A stretch of 64,000 bases of DNA. Origin: Pedobacter aquae (lineage in GTDB: Bacteria > Bacteroidota > Bacteroidia > Sphingobacteriales > Sphingobacteriaceae). Positions 44,172 to 54,496 of this stretch are shown one piece after another. Within the stretch, counting starts at the first letter, position 1, and each line of letters starts with the position of its first letter. The notes under the pieces are model-generated. The model saw nothing but the letters and a program-made list of their open reading frames with translations, made no database searches and was not told the DNA's origin. Location: assembly GCF_008195825.1 (NCBI RefSeq), contig NZ_CP043329.1, positions 1,178,001 to 1,242,000 of the forward strand, given 5' to 3'. A program made the translations under genes and the position numbers.

Positions 44172-44939
44172 ATGAGATCTATCTGGAATGGCACCATTGC
44201 CTTTGGTTTAGTAAATATTCCTATCAAGCTATACTCGGCTATAGACAATAGCACTTTAGATTTAGATATGTTGGATAGTCGAGACCATGCCCGTATTCGC
44301 TTTTTACGAGTTAATGAGAAGACAAAGAAAGAAGTCCCTTATGAAAAGATAGTTAAAGGATTTTTCTTGAAAGATGATTATATCATTCTAGAAGATCAAG
44401 ATTTTGAAGATGCAAGTCCGGATAAAACCAAAACTATTGATATTCAAACATTTGTAAAAGCAGCAGAAATTAACCCGATGTTGTTTGAAACTTCCTATTA
44501 CGCTGAGGCCACTAAACAAGGGCAAAAAGCTTATGCTTTACTTTTAAACGCTTTAAAAAAGACAAAAATGGCAGGCGTAGGGCAGTTTGTATTGAGGCAA
44601 AAGGAGAATTTATGCATCATACATCCACAAGACAATGTTATTGTAATTTCCAGAATACGCTTTGCACAAGAAATAAAAGACACATCAGAAATCAACACTC
44701 CTGATGATTTGAAAATCCCTAAAAAAGAACTAGATGTAGCTTTAGCTTTAATAAAACAATATACTGCCGATTTTAATATCGATAAATATAAAGACACCTA
44801 TACCGCAGAACTTTTAAAAATTATAAAAGCAAAAGCTAAAGGAAAACGACCAACCATCAAAAAATTGAAACCAAAAAAAGCTAAAAGTGATGATTTGTAC
44901 GAACAATTATTAGAAAGCTTGAATAAGAAAGGAGCGTAA
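44172..44939 (+). CDS. ku: Non-homologous end joining protein Ku
   Basis: The 255-residue bacterial Ku homodimer binds double-strand DNA ends. The start RSIWNGTIAFGLVNIPIKLY is the hallmark of the family. I use ATG 44172, because the longer frame from TTG 44145 adds nine residues without family support. Other parts are PYEKIVKGF, ETSYYAEATKQGQKAYALLL and the Lys-rich C-terminal tail (KAKAKGKRPTIKKLKPKKAK). It is 1 bp upstream of ligD: together a complete two-component NHEJ system. Confidence 0.95.
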   Translation: MRSIWNGTIAFGLVNIPIKLYSAIDNSTLDLDMLDSRDHARIRFLRVNEKTKKEVPYEKIVKGFFLKDDYIILEDQDFEDASPDKTKTIDIQTFVKAAEINPMLFETSYYAEATKQGQKAYALLLNALKKTKMAGVGQFVLRQKENLCIIHPQDNVIVISRIRFAQEIKDTSEINTPDDLKIPKKELDVALALIKQYTADFNIDKYKDTYTAELLKIIKAKAKGKRPTIKKLKPKKAKSDDLYEQLLESLNKKGA

Positions 44940-44940
44940 A

Positions 44941-47394
44941 ATGTCTTTAACAAAGTATCAGGAAAAAAGAAATTTTGAGCAAACTACAGAACCCAAATCT
45001 CAGAAAAAGACAACTGGAAAAACATTAAGTTTTGTAGTACAAAGACATCATGCATCGCACTTACATTATGATTTTAGGTTAGAAATAGATGGTGTTTTAA
45101 AAAGTTGGGCAGTTCCTAAAGGTCCGTCTTTAAACCCCAAAGATAAACGTTTAGCCATGATGGTAGAAGACCATCCTTACGATTATAAAAACTTTGAAGG
45201 CGAAATTCCTAAAGGAAATTATGGCGCTGGTACAGTTTATATTTTTGATGAAGGGAACTATCAATCTTTATCAAAAACCAGAAAAGAAGATGAAAAAGAA
45301 CTAAAAAAAGGTTTAGCCGCTGGTAGCCTAAAATTTAAACTGAATGGTAAAATTCTTAAAGGAGAATTTGCCTTGGTTAAGCTTAAAAACTCTGAACAAA
45401 ATGCGTGGTTACTCATCAAACATCAAGATGAATTTTCTGTAAATAAGCGTTTTAATATCGAAAATCTTATCCCTAAAGAGGTTATCAAAGCAGGTAAGGA
45501 TTTTAAAAAGCAAAAGCCAGAAAAGAAACATCAACCAAAAGAAAGAGAAAAAATAGTTGAAGAGCATGGCTATTCACCCATGTTGGCCAAATTATCAGAC
45601 CATATTTTTAAGGATAAAAACTGGCTTTTCGAAAGGAAAATAGATGGTTACCGGATTATTGCTAGCACTGGCGAAAAAATCTCATTAACCTCAAGAAATG
45701 GGATTGATTATACTTCAAAGTATCAACAAATTAGTAATAACCTCAAAGAAATATCTGCTGATGCCATTTTAGATGGAGAAATTATTGCCGAAAATAAAGC
45801 TGGAGTACACCAGTTTCAGTGGCTACAACATTTTGATACGAATTCTAAAGGACTTACGCTTAAATATTATGTGTTTGATATTTTAAAACTCCATGGAAAT
45901 GAACTTCTAGATATGCCTCTTTTAAAAAGGAAAGAACTTTTAAAAGTGTTGATAGAGAAGTATAAAGCTGAAAATATTGTATTTAACGATTATACTTTGA
46001 CTGATGGCGAAAAGCTTTTTGAAGAAGCCAAAAAGCAAAAATGGGAGGGAGTGATTGCCAAAAGAATTGATGATGAATATTATCCTGGTAAAAGAACCGA
46101 CTCTTGGTTGAAAATTAAATTGAGTAACAGCCAAGAAGCTATTATTTGCGGCTTTACAAAACCAGCCGGAAGTAGAAAGTATTTTGGAGCTTTAGTTTTA
46201 GGGATGTATGATGATAATCAAGAGCTTAGCTATATAGGAAATTGTGGTACAGGCTTTAATGATGAAACTTTGAAAAATCTTCATCAACAAATGGAAGCTA
46301 TTATTACTTCAGAAAAGCCTTTTACTGATCAAGTAAATATGGAAAGTAAGGTAACTTGGGTAAAACCTCAACTCATTTGTGAAGTAAATTATACCGAATG
46401 GACTTTAGATCATCACCTAAGGCATCCTGTTTTTAAAGGATTAAGATTAGATAAGGAAATGGAAGATGTAAAAGAAGAAAAAGTTTCTAAAAGCGAAGAA
46501 ACTAAAATTTTTGGAACTAAAAAGGTGAAATTGACTAATTTGGATAAGTTATATTGGCCTAAGGAAAAAATAACCAAAGGAGAGCTGCTAAATTATTATG
46601 AAAGTATTGCCGATTATATTTTACCTTATTTAAAAGATAAGCCACTTTCTTTAAACAGACACCCAAACGGAATCACTAAACCTGGCTTTTATCAAAAAGA
46701 TGTAGACTTAGAGCAGATTCCGAAATGGGCAAAAACAGCTCAAATACATTCTGAAAGCAATAATAAAGAGATTGATTATCTGGTATGTAACGATAAAGCA
46801 TCATTATTATACATGGTAAATTTAGGTTGTATAGAGATAAACCCATGGTTAAGCACTTATAAAAAGCCAGAAAATCCAGAATATATGGTGATAGATTTAG
46901 ACCCCGATAAAAATAATTTCAAAGAAGTTGTACAGGTAGCTTTAGCAGTAAAAGAAGTTTATGACGAGATGAATATTAAAAGCTTTGTAAAAACTTCTGG
47001 TTCTAGCGGTATTCATATTTTTATTTACTTGGCAGCAAAATATTATTATAAAATTGTAAAGAACTTTGCTGAATTTATTGCGCAAAAGGTACATGAAAAA
47101 ACATCAGAAATTACCAGTTTAGAAAGAAGTCCTTCTAAAAGAAAAAACTTAATTTACATAGATTACTTGCAAAACAGAAGAGGACAAACCATAGCAGCAC
47201 CATATTCTGTAAGACCAAAACCTGGTGCAACAGTTTCTTTACCATTAAGTTGGGATAAAGTAAATAAAAACTTAGATATGAGAGATTATCATATCAAAAA
47301 TGTTTTAAAGCTTATAAAAGATAGAGAAGACCCATGGCGAGATATTAAAAATAACAAAATAGACATTTTAAAGACACTTAAAACTCTTAAATAG
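44941..47394 (+). CDS. ligD: Multifunctional DNA ligase D (NHEJ)
   Basis: The 817-residue protein has three domains in the order phosphoesterase, ligase, polymerase. The 3'-phosphoesterase (about 28-160) has FVVQRHHASHLHYDFRLE and KGNYGAGTV. The ATP-dependent ligase (about 210-505) has the adenylated Lys233 in ERKIDGYR, then DGEIIAEN, EGVIAKR and WLKIKL. The primase-polymerase (about 520-810) has KLTNLDKLYWPKEKITKGEL, YMVIDLDPD and KTSGSSGIHIF. It is complete and starts 1 bp after ku. LigD trims, fills and seals broken ends held by Ku. Confidence 0.95.
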   Translation: MSLTKYQEKRNFEQTTEPKSQKKTTGKTLSFVVQRHHASHLHYDFRLEIDGVLKSWAVPKGPSLNPKDKRLAMMVEDHPYDYKNFEGEIPKGNYGAGTVYIFDEGNYQSLSKTRKEDEKELKKGLAAGSLKFKLNGKILKGEFALVKLKNSEQNAWLLIKHQDEFSVNKRFNIENLIPKEVIKAGKDFKKQKPEKKHQPKEREKIVEEHGYSPMLAKLSDHIFKDKNWLFERKIDGYRIIASTGEKISLTSRNGIDYTSKYQQISNNLKEISADAILDGEIIAENKAGVHQFQWLQHFDTNSKGLTLKYYVFDILKLHGNELLDMPLLKRKELLKVLIEKYKAENIVFNDYTLTDGEKLFEEAKKQKWEGVIAKRIDDEYYPGKRTDSWLKIKLSNSQEAIICGFTKPAGSRKYFGALVLGMYDDNQELSYIGNCGTGFNDETLKNLHQQMEAIITSEKPFTDQVNMESKVTWVKPQLICEVNYTEWTLDHHLRHPVFKGLRLDKEMEDVKEEKVSKSEETKIFGTKKVKLTNLDKLYWPKEKITKGELLNYYESIADYILPYLKDKPLSLNRHPNGITKPGFYQKDVDLEQIPKWAKTAQIHSESNNKEIDYLVCNDKASLLYMVNLGCIEINPWLSTYKKPENPEYMVIDLDPDKNNFKEVVQVALAVKEVYDEMNIKSFVKTSGSSGIHIFIYLAAKYYYKIVKNFAEFIAQKVHEKTSEITSLERSPSKRKNLIYIDYLQNRRGQTIAAPYSVRPKPGATVSLPLSWDKVNKNLDMRDYHIKNVLKLIKDREDPWRDIKNNKIDILKTLKTLK

Positions 47395-47421
47395 CTGTTT
47401 TTTTTTATTATATTTTGCCTC

Positions 47422-47787
47422 ATGAGGGTTTTATTTGCTATAACGACTATTATTTTCATCTTCTTAGCTAAAGAGGGTTTAGCCAATACGCATAAAAAAC
47501 AAACTTCTTTAAAAAAGAAAGAATACTTTTTGGGTTATAAGCATCAAAAAGAACATCATGAGAGTCATAAAGCTTTAATTCTAGATAATGATATTGATAA
47601 AAATATTGCAATAAGGAAAAACAATAGACCACTTGTTGCTTCTTATTTAAATAAATCTTCCATCAATTTTGAAAATAGTTTTGAAAGCAAAATAAACAAT
47701 GTTGTTATAAGGCATACAAGATCCAAACATCATTATATATCTCAGTTATTGTTTCCATATCATAGTTTTCTCGAACAGCTTACTTAA
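47422..47787 (+). CDS. Hypothetical exported protein
   Basis: The 121-residue protein has a signal peptide (about 1-21, MRVLFAITTIIFIFLAKEG) and a basic, His/Lys-rich mature part (HKKQTSLKKKEYFLGYKHQK) with no Cys. No family was recognised. It starts 27 bp after ligD with only a T-rich run between, so it may be read from the ku-ligD transcript. Its function in end joining is doubtful because it appears to be secreted. Confidence 0.6.
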   Translation: MRVLFAITTIIFIFLAKEGLANTHKKQTSLKKKEYFLGYKHQKEHHESHKALILDNDIDKNIAIRKNNRPLVASYLNKSSINFENSFESKINNVVIRHTRSKHHYISQLLFPYHSFLEQLT

Positions 47788-47828
47788 AGCGTTAAGAATT
47801 CTATTTTAATAATAATACAGATATATTT

Positions 47829-50039
47829 ATGATACACTTACCAAATTTAATTACCGATTTAGGACTTATATTAGGCGCTGGAGCCATTATTACGCTTATA
47901 TTCAAATACTTAAAACAACCTTTAGTTTTAGGTTACCTTATTGCCGGATTTCTAGTAGGCCCACACTTTTCATTATTTCCCACCATTGTAGAAACAGAAA
48001 ACGTAGCTGTATGGGCAGAAATAGGTGTAATTATTCTCTTATTTAGCTTAGGGTTAGAATTTAGCTTCAAAAAGCTGATGAAAGTAGGGGGTTCTGCTTC
48101 TATAACTGCTATAACAGAAGTAGTGGTGATGCTTTTGTTAGGTTATTTTACAGGAAAAGCTTTTGGCTGGTCTACCATGGATAGTATTTTTCTTGGCGGT
48201 ATACTTTCAATATCGTCAACAACTATTATCATTAGAGCCTTTGAAGAACTAGGAGTAAAGGGACAAAAATTTGCAGGCTTAGTATTTGGAGTACTTGTGG
48301 TAGAAGATTTGGTTGCTGTAGTGCTTTTGGTTTTACTATCTACATTAGCAGTTAGTCAGCAATTTGCAGGCTCAGAAATGCTATTTTCTATATTAAAGCT
48401 TATCTTCTTTTTAGTGATTTGGTTTGTACTAGGCATATTCTTTTTACCAAGTTTTTTAAAAAAAATTAAACCATTAATAAGCGAAGAAATGTTGCTGATT
48501 ATTTCTTTGGCATTATGCTTTTTAATGGTGATTGCAGCAACAAAAGTTGGTTTCTCTCCGGCTTTAGGGCATTCATCATGGGCTCAATATTAGCAGAAAC
48601 CAGCCAGGGTAAAAAAATAGAACATTTAGTAATGCCTATTAAGGATTTATTTGGCGCAGTATTTTTTGTTTCCGTTGGGATGTTGATAGACCCGGCCATG
48701 TTAGCAGAACATGCTTTACCTGTAATAATTATTGTTTTAGTAACCATATTAGGAAAAATATTTAGCTCTTCATTAGGAGCTTTAGCATCAGGGCAACCTT
48801 TAAAAACATCAGTTCAAACCGGTTTTAGCTTGGCACAAATAGGGGAGTTTTCTTTCATTATTGCCACTTTAGGAGTAACACTAAACGTAACAAGCTCATT
48901 TTTATACCCAATTGCGGTAGCAGTATCCGCTATTAGTACTTTTACCACGCCATATCTTATCAAATTATCTTTTCCCTTTTATAATTGGTTAAATAAGGTT
49001 TTACCATCAAAATGGATAGAGAATTTAAATAAATATAGTTCTGCTACCCAAAGCGTTACTACAGTTTCTAATTGGCAATTATTTGTAAATCATACACGGC
49101 CAATACTTTAATCCACTTTAGCATAAGCTTAGCTATTATTTTACTGTCTTCTAATTATTTAAGTCCGTTTATACAAGGTAAAACAGAAAATGCGGTTTGG
49201 AGCAATATTGCATCATTGGTTATTACCATCATTGTTTTATCACCATTTTTATACGCCTTAAGCTTTAGAAATCTCTATAATGGGGTAGTGGTTGAGTTAA
49301 AAAATGAGCGCTTATACCGCAACTTAGTTTTAGTAATGCGCTTATTTAGGCTTTTATTATCTGCTGCATTAATCATTACTTTACTAAATAATTTACTTTC
49401 TGTAACGGTTGCACTTTATGCTGCATTGTTTATAATCGTGGTATTATTTATTTTCTGGAAGCAGGTTCAAAATGTGTATCTAAAATTAGAAATGCTATTC
49501 TTAAAAAATTATCATGATGAAGAGCAACAACCAAAAAAGAGCAACAAATATTAGCACCATGGGATGCCCACTTTACAGAAATAGAAGTTAAACCAGAGTC
49601 GCCAGCTGTAGGAAAGACCTTAATGGAGTTAAAATGGCGTGAAAGGGCCGGTATAAATGTAGCTATGATAAACAGAGGAAGTATAACCATCCATTCGCCA
49701 GAAAGTAATACTATTATTTATCCAGGTGATATTTTAAATATTATTGGTACTGATACGCAAATCAGGAAACTAAGCTCTATCATTAGGCCAGATAAAAAAA
49801 CTATCGAACAGCAAGATAATTATCAACCTAAATTACATAAGCTATTGGTGAGAAAGAATTCATTTCTAGAAGGTAAATCTTTAAAAGAATCAAAAATTAA
49901 AGATTTAACCGATGGAATTGTTGTAGGTATAGAAAGGAACGCCGAGCGTATTGTAAACCCAGAATCTAATTGGGTATTTCAAGAAAATGATATGGTTTGG
50001 ATTGTAGGAGATAGCGCTAAAATACAATCAACTTTATAA
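47829..50039 (+). pseudogene. CPA2 cation:proton antiporter (KefB/KefC-like), three apparent frameshifts
   Basis: Four overlapping frames (47829-48593, 48515-49111, 49072-49554, 49557-50039) together make one antiporter of about 737 residues. The membrane part has 11-13 helices with LGLILGAGAIITLIFKYLKQ, VIILLFSLGLEFS and GVLVVEDLVAVVLL. It ends with two RCK_C (TrkA-C) domains (TLMELKWRERAGINVAMINR; DLTDGIVVGIERNAERIV) and no TrkA-N domain. Each break is repaired by restoring one base in a run: G at 48567-48569, A at 49087-49089, A at 49533-49538. It would exchange K+ or Na+ for H+ across the inner membrane. Confidence 0.85.
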
Positions 50040-50047
50040 TAATAGGT

Positions 50048-50074
50048 ACTTCCCTTAAAGGGAGGTTATTTTAT
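50048..50074 (+). terminator. Terminator after the antiporter gene
   Basis: The stem acttccc / gggaggt (one G-U pair) with a 5-nt loop is followed by TATTTTATT. It lies 8 bp after the antiporter stop. Confidence 0.6.
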
Positions 50075-50145
50075 TACTTAACATAATGTTAATTATAAGA
50101 CATAAATATCTATCGGTTTTTTAGGAAAGTCTAATGGATACAAGT

Positions 50146-50361
50146 TTATCTAAACGTTCTTATCCAAAGTTCTTCAACTTTGGTACGAGCCCAATCTGTT
50201 TTTCTAAGAAATTTTAAACTAGATTTAACACTTGGATTTTCATTAAAACATTTAATCTTAATTTTTAATCCAAGTGCTGGCCATCCGTAAAAATCAACCA
50301 AATCATTTAGAATAGCTTCTAAAGTTCTGCCATGTAACGGATTGTTTGGTTGCTTCTCCAT
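50146..50361 (-). CDS. VF530/DUF2132 family small protein
   Basis: The 71-residue protein matches the VF530 family throughout: [40 protein letters not shown] and [20 protein letters not shown]. The Vibrio family member is annotated as DNA-binding, with a small alpha/beta fold; its role is unknown. Length is typical. It is 5 bp downstream of the DEAD-box helicase gene and is likely co-transcribed with it, an arrangement that may hint at a nucleic-acid-related job. Confidence 0.85.
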   Translation of the reverse strand: MEKQPNNPLHGRTLEAILNDLVDFYGWPALGLKIKIKCFNENPSVKSSLKFLRKTDWARTKVEELWIRTFR

Positions 50362-50366
50362 AGCTG

Positions 50367-51488
50367 TTAAATGCTAATCTTTTCGAAATAGATATTTAGC
50401 TCTTTTTCTAAAGCTGTAATTTTCTCTAATTCTGATGGCGCTACAAATGCCAAGGAAAGTCCTTTATTTCCGGCTCTGGCAGTTCTTCCGCTACGGTGCG
50501 TAAAATATTCTAGCTGCTCTGGTAATTGGTAATGAATAACGTAAGATAAATTACTAACGTCTATTCCTCTGGCAGAAATATCTGTAGCTATTAAAACTTG
50601 TAATCTTTCGCTTTTAAAAGCTCGCATTACTTTTTCGCGGTCTCTTTGTCCTAAATCTCCGTGTATAGACTCTACCTTTAAATTTTTGGCTAATAATTGT
50701 TTAGCAAGCGTTTGCGCACCAGCTTTTGTTTTACAAAATACAATGCCACGCTTATCATCGTTATTCTTAATAAAACTCTGTAAAAGATTTGGCTTGTCTT
50801 TAATATCACAAATCACATATTGATGTTTAATGGCTGTATTCATCACATCTTTATGGTCAACTTCAATTTTATAAGCATCATCAGCCATATAATCGCTTAT
50901 AATTTGCTTAATAGCTGATGGTATGGTTGCAGAAAAAAGCCAAATATTTCTATCTATTTGTGCGGTATGACTTAAGATTTTATCAATATCTGGCTTAAAG
51001 CCCATACTTAACATTTCATCGGCCTCATCCAAAATAATAGTTTTAACTTCTTTTAAATCAACTGCTTTACGCTCTAATAAATCTATTAATCGACCAGGTG
51101 TTGCTACTAAAATTTGCGTTGGGCGTTTTAATCTACCTATTTGGATATCAATTTTTTCGCCACCGTAAACGGCTTCAACAAAAATCTTTTTGCTTACGTA
51201 TTTGGTGAATTTAAAAAGCTGTTTGGCTATTTGCTGCCCTAATTCTCTGGTTGGACAAATGATAATGGCTTGAATGCTTTTTTGTTCTGGATTTACCAAT
51301 TGTAATAATGGTAAACCAAATGCTGCTGTTTTTCCGGTTCCGGTTTGTGCTTGGCCAATAAAATCTGTTTTATCTTTTAATAAAACAGGAATTGCTTGCG
51401 TTTGGATTACCGTTGGCGTGTTTATGTGTAATTCATCAAGGGCTTGTATAAGCTCTTGATGAATTCCTAAATCTTTAAAATTGCTCAA
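50367..51488 (-). CDS. DEAD-box RNA helicase (RhlE/CshA-like)
   Basis: The 373-residue protein is a minimal SF2 DEAD-box helicase: Q motif [17 protein letters not shown], motif [12 protein letters not shown], Ib [42 protein letters not shown] and [12 protein letters not shown]. It lacks the long basic C-terminal tail found in many RhlE and DeaD proteins, ending at the helicase core (NIYFEKISI). It probably remodels RNA in ribosome assembly or decay. Confidence 0.92.
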   Translation of the reverse strand: MSNFKDLGIHQELIQALDELHINTPTVIQTQAIPVLLKDKTDFIGQAQTGTGKTAAFGLPLLQLVNPEQKSIQAIIICPTRELGQQIAKQLFKFTKYVSKKIFVEAVYGGEKIDIQIGRLKRPTQILVATPGRLIDLLERKAVDLKEVKTIILDEADEMLSMGFKPDIDKILSHTAQIDRNIWLFSATIPSAIKQIISDYMADDAYKIEVDHKDVMNTAIKHQYVICDIKDKPNLLQSFIKNNDDKRGIVFCKTKAGAQTLAKQLLAKNLKVESIHGDLGQRDREKVMRAFKSERLQVLIATDISARGIDVSNLSYVIHYQLPEQLEYFTHRSGRTARAGNKGLSLAFVAPSELEKITALEKELNIYFEKISI

Positions 51489-51535
51489 AATATGATATTT
51501 AAGCAGGCAAAGTTAAGCTTATTTATAGGTTTATG

Positions 51536-52261
51536 CTATTTTAAGACATATTCTATGCCTCCGGTTAAATGTTTTAGAAATAATTCGTCTTCAAAATCTT
51601 CTATCGTGTGGCCCAAACCAGTATAAAAAACTTTTCCGCCATCAAATTCATGATACCACGCCATCGGATGAAAATCGGGCATTTTACCACCAGTATAGCT
51701 CTTTTCATCAACCGTCATGATTACTTTTACATCTTTATTGAAATCTTTAAAATTATACCATTCGTCTGTATGCATCCAAGGGTTTGGTAAATCTTTTGTT
51801 GCAGGATGATTTGCATCTAAAATATCAAGTTTAGCTTCTTGAACTTTAGGATGCCCAGCAAAAAAGCCGCCAACAAGCTTACCATACCATTCCCAGTCGT
51901 AGTTACAATCTGTAGCTGCATGTACACCAACAAAGCCCCCTCCTCTATTGATATATTTTTTAAAAGCAGCTTTCTGAGCATCATCAAATAATGACTTTCC
52001 GGTAGGATTCAAAAACAATAATACTTTAAATTGCTTCAGATTTTTATCATTAAAATCTGCTGGATTTTCTGAATGTACAATGGTATAACCTTTTTCTTTT
52101 CCTATTTTTTTGATGGCTTCTAAACCAGGTTCAATACTTTTATGTCTAAATCCTTTGGTACAAGAAAAAACTAATATTTTAACCTCTTTCTTTTTGGCAA
52201 TAAAACTGCTTAGCGATAAGAAAAATGCAGTAAGGATTAGGCCTGTAATTAAATTTTTCAT
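51536..52261 (-). CDS. ThuA domain protein, exported
   Basis: The 241-residue protein has a signal peptide (about 1-22) followed by a ThuA (trehalose-utilisation, class I glutamine-amidotransferase-like) domain. Visible are VLVFSCTKGFRHKSIEPGLE-like start residues (KILVFSCTKGFRHKS), GGGFVGVHAATDCNYDWEWY, FFAGHPKVQEAKLDI and MAWYHEFDGGKVFYTGLGH. ThuA proteins in Bacteroidota often occur in sugar or glycoside metabolism; the exact reaction is not established. It is a single gene 47 bp upstream of the DEAD-box gene on the same strand. Confidence 0.87.
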   Translation of the reverse strand: MKNLITGLILTAFFLSLSSFIAKKKEVKILVFSCTKGFRHKSIEPGLEAIKKIGKEKGYTIVHSENPADFNDKNLKQFKVLLFLNPTGKSLFDDAQKAAFKKYINRGGGFVGVHAATDCNYDWEWYGKLVGGFFAGHPKVQEAKLDILDANHPATKDLPNPWMHTDEWYNFKDFNKDVKVIMTVDEKSYTGGKMPDFHPMAWYHEFDGGKVFYTGLGHTIEDFEDELFLKHLTGGIEYVLK

Positions 52262-52362
52262 TTATAAGGTTTTATGGTTTAATAACACAAAGGAATAAAA
52301 ACTTCCTTAATTTAATTGTATTAATCAATATAAATAAATCAAACAATTTATAAATTGCGGCT

Positions 52363-54489
52363 ATGCTACTTCAGAAACCGTTAGATGATTTCAGAAACTT
52401 CCTATACACCCAGTATTTTTCTGACGGTATTAAAATTACTATTGGGGTGCTTCTCCCCTCTTTAATTTTTGCTCAGTTTAACCTCTTAGAAATTGGCATT
52501 AACCTTTCTTTAGGGGCTGTTTGTTGTAGTATTGCAGATACGCCAGGGCCTTGGTTGCATAGAAGAAATGCCATGCTAATTACCAATTTTCTGGTGTTTT
52601 TGGTAGCCCTTATAACCTCTATTATTAATCATAATCAAATTTTAGTTGGTATAGAAATACTTACTTTTTGCTTCATTTTCTCTATGTTTTACATTTATGG
52701 GGCAAGAGCATCATCTGTAGGGACAGCAGCGCTATTAATTATGGTTTTAAACGTTGCTAACCATGAAACTACTTTAAATTATTATGAGCATGCAGGTTTA
52801 GTTTTAGCAGGCGGAATATGGTATTTTTTACTAAGTGCGTTATTTTCCTTTGTTAGGCCATTTAGGTACGCTAGGCAAACCTTAGGAGAATGTGTGCAAG
52901 AAGTAGCAGGTTATATGCGCATGAGGGCTGATTTTTATAACGATAAAATTCCCGTAGAAGATATTTTTAAAACTTTGGTTGATAAACAGGTTCTAGTACA
53001 TGAAATGCAAGATAATGTAAGAGAAATACTGTTTAAAACAAGAAAGCTTGTTAATGAATCAACTAGTGATGGTAGACTTCTCATCATGATTTTTGTTGAT
53101 ATGGTTGATTTATTTGAGCAAACCATGGCTACCCACCATGATTATGAAATTATAAGAAAGCGTTATAAAAATCATGATATTTTACCGGCTTATGCTTTAC
53201 TGATTCATAAACTAGCATCAGAAATTGAGTATATAGGTTTTTGCCTAATTCATCAGGTAAAACCAAGGAAACATGCTGTAAAAATTGAGGATTTAGATAA
53301 GCTTAAAAAACAGCTTGATGAATTAGAAAAAGCAGGAATATCTGTTCTGGTTTTAAAGAAAATATTGGTTAATCTTAGACATATATTTTCTAAAACCAAT
53401 ACCATTTTTGGTTATTTTGATAAAGAGAGTTTTATTAAACAAGCTAAATCTGGCTCAACAGATCATGATAAATTTGTTAGTCACCAAAGTTTTGATTTTA
53501 AGCTTCTTAGAAACAACCTCAACTTAAAATCTGGTAATTTCAGGTATGCTCTTAGGGTTTCTTTAGTTGTTTTTACAGGTTATCTAGTAGGTTTCTTATT
53601 ACCTGTTGGGCATCATAGTTATTGGATTATTTTAACCATACTGGTGATTTTAAAACCCGGCTTTAGCACTACCAAACAAAGAAATATTGAAAGAGTTATA
53701 GGAACCATTATAGGCGGTATTACAGGAGCTTTAATTATTTATTTTATTAAAGATGAAACTGCCAGGTTTATCCTGATGGTTTTATTCATGCTGATAACTT
53801 ATAGTTTACAAAGGGTAAACTACTTCATCAGTGTGGTATTTATGACACCTTTTATTCTCATCTTATTTAGCTTTATTAGCTCAACTATTAACGAGAGTTT
53901 GGCTGTAGAAAGAATTATAGATACCCTTATTGGTTCTGGTATTGCTTTTTTATCTAGTTATATAGTTTTACCTAGCTGGGAGTCTTACCAGTTTAAGAAT
54001 TATATGCTAGATATGCTTAAAGCCAATCAAAAGTATTTGGATGCTATGTTTAGAAGGTTTAATCCTCAAAATCAAATCAATATTACGGAGTATAAATTGG
54101 CTAGAAAGGAAGTTTATGTAAATACGGCCAATTTAGCGGCTGCTTTTCAAAGAATGCTTAATGAGCCTAAAAACAAGCAACACAATGCGGTTTTAGATGT
54201 CCATAAATTTGTGGTTTTAAATCATATTCTATCTTCTTATTTAGCAAATTTATCAACCAGCTTGCAAGATTCTCAGCTAGTATTTAATGCCGAGCAGCAG
54301 AAGCTTTTCAGGAAATCTCAGCATTATTTAAAACTTGCTATAGAATGGTTATCTGAAACTACACACGAGCAAGAATTTGTTCATGTTTTTGAGGGTACAA
54401 CAGAAACCAATGAGGATTTAGCTACAGAACAATTAGAACTTATTGTAAAAGTATCAGCAGATATATTGAAAATTACAGAAAAGCTTTAA
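52363..54489 (+). CDS. FUSC family (YccS/YhfK-like) membrane protein
   Basis: The 708-residue inner-membrane protein has two hydrophobic halves (about 25-165 and 395-535, five to six helices each) separated by a long cytoplasmic helical segment, plus a C-terminal helical region. This is the fusaric-acid-resistance/YccS layout. The second half has GYLVGFLLPVGHHSYWIILT, VILKPGFSTTKQRN and ERVIGTIIGGITGALI, the classic FUSC motif. Relatives are proposed efflux components; the substrate is unknown. It is monocistronic and convergent with the DUF4130 gene 7 bp away. Confidence 0.88.
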   Translation: MLLQKPLDDFRNFLYTQYFSDGIKITIGVLLPSLIFAQFNLLEIGINLSLGAVCCSIADTPGPWLHRRNAMLITNFLVFLVALITSIINHNQILVGIEILTFCFIFSMFYIYGARASSVGTAALLIMVLNVANHETTLNYYEHAGLVLAGGIWYFLLSALFSFVRPFRYARQTLGECVQEVAGYMRMRADFYNDKIPVEDIFKTLVDKQVLVHEMQDNVREILFKTRKLVNESTSDGRLLIMIFVDMVDLFEQTMATHHDYEIIRKRYKNHDILPAYALLIHKLASEIEYIGFCLIHQVKPRKHAVKIEDLDKLKKQLDELEKAGISVLVLKKILVNLRHIFSKTNTIFGYFDKESFIKQAKSGSTDHDKFVSHQSFDFKLLRNNLNLKSGNFRYALRVSLVVFTGYLVGFLLPVGHHSYWIILTILVILKPGFSTTKQRNIERVIGTIIGGITGALIIYFIKDETARFILMVLFMLITYSLQRVNYFISVVFMTPFILILFSFISSTINESLAVERIIDTLIGSGIAFLSSYIVLPSWESYQFKNYMLDMLKANQKYLDAMFRRFNPQNQINITEYKLARKEVYVNTANLAAAFQRMLNEPKNKQHNAVLDVHKFVVLNHILSSYLANLSTSLQDSQLVFNAEQQKLFRKSQHYLKLAIEWLSETTHEQEFVHVFEGTTETNEDLATEQLELIVKVSADILKITEKL

Positions 54490-54496
54490 AACTATT

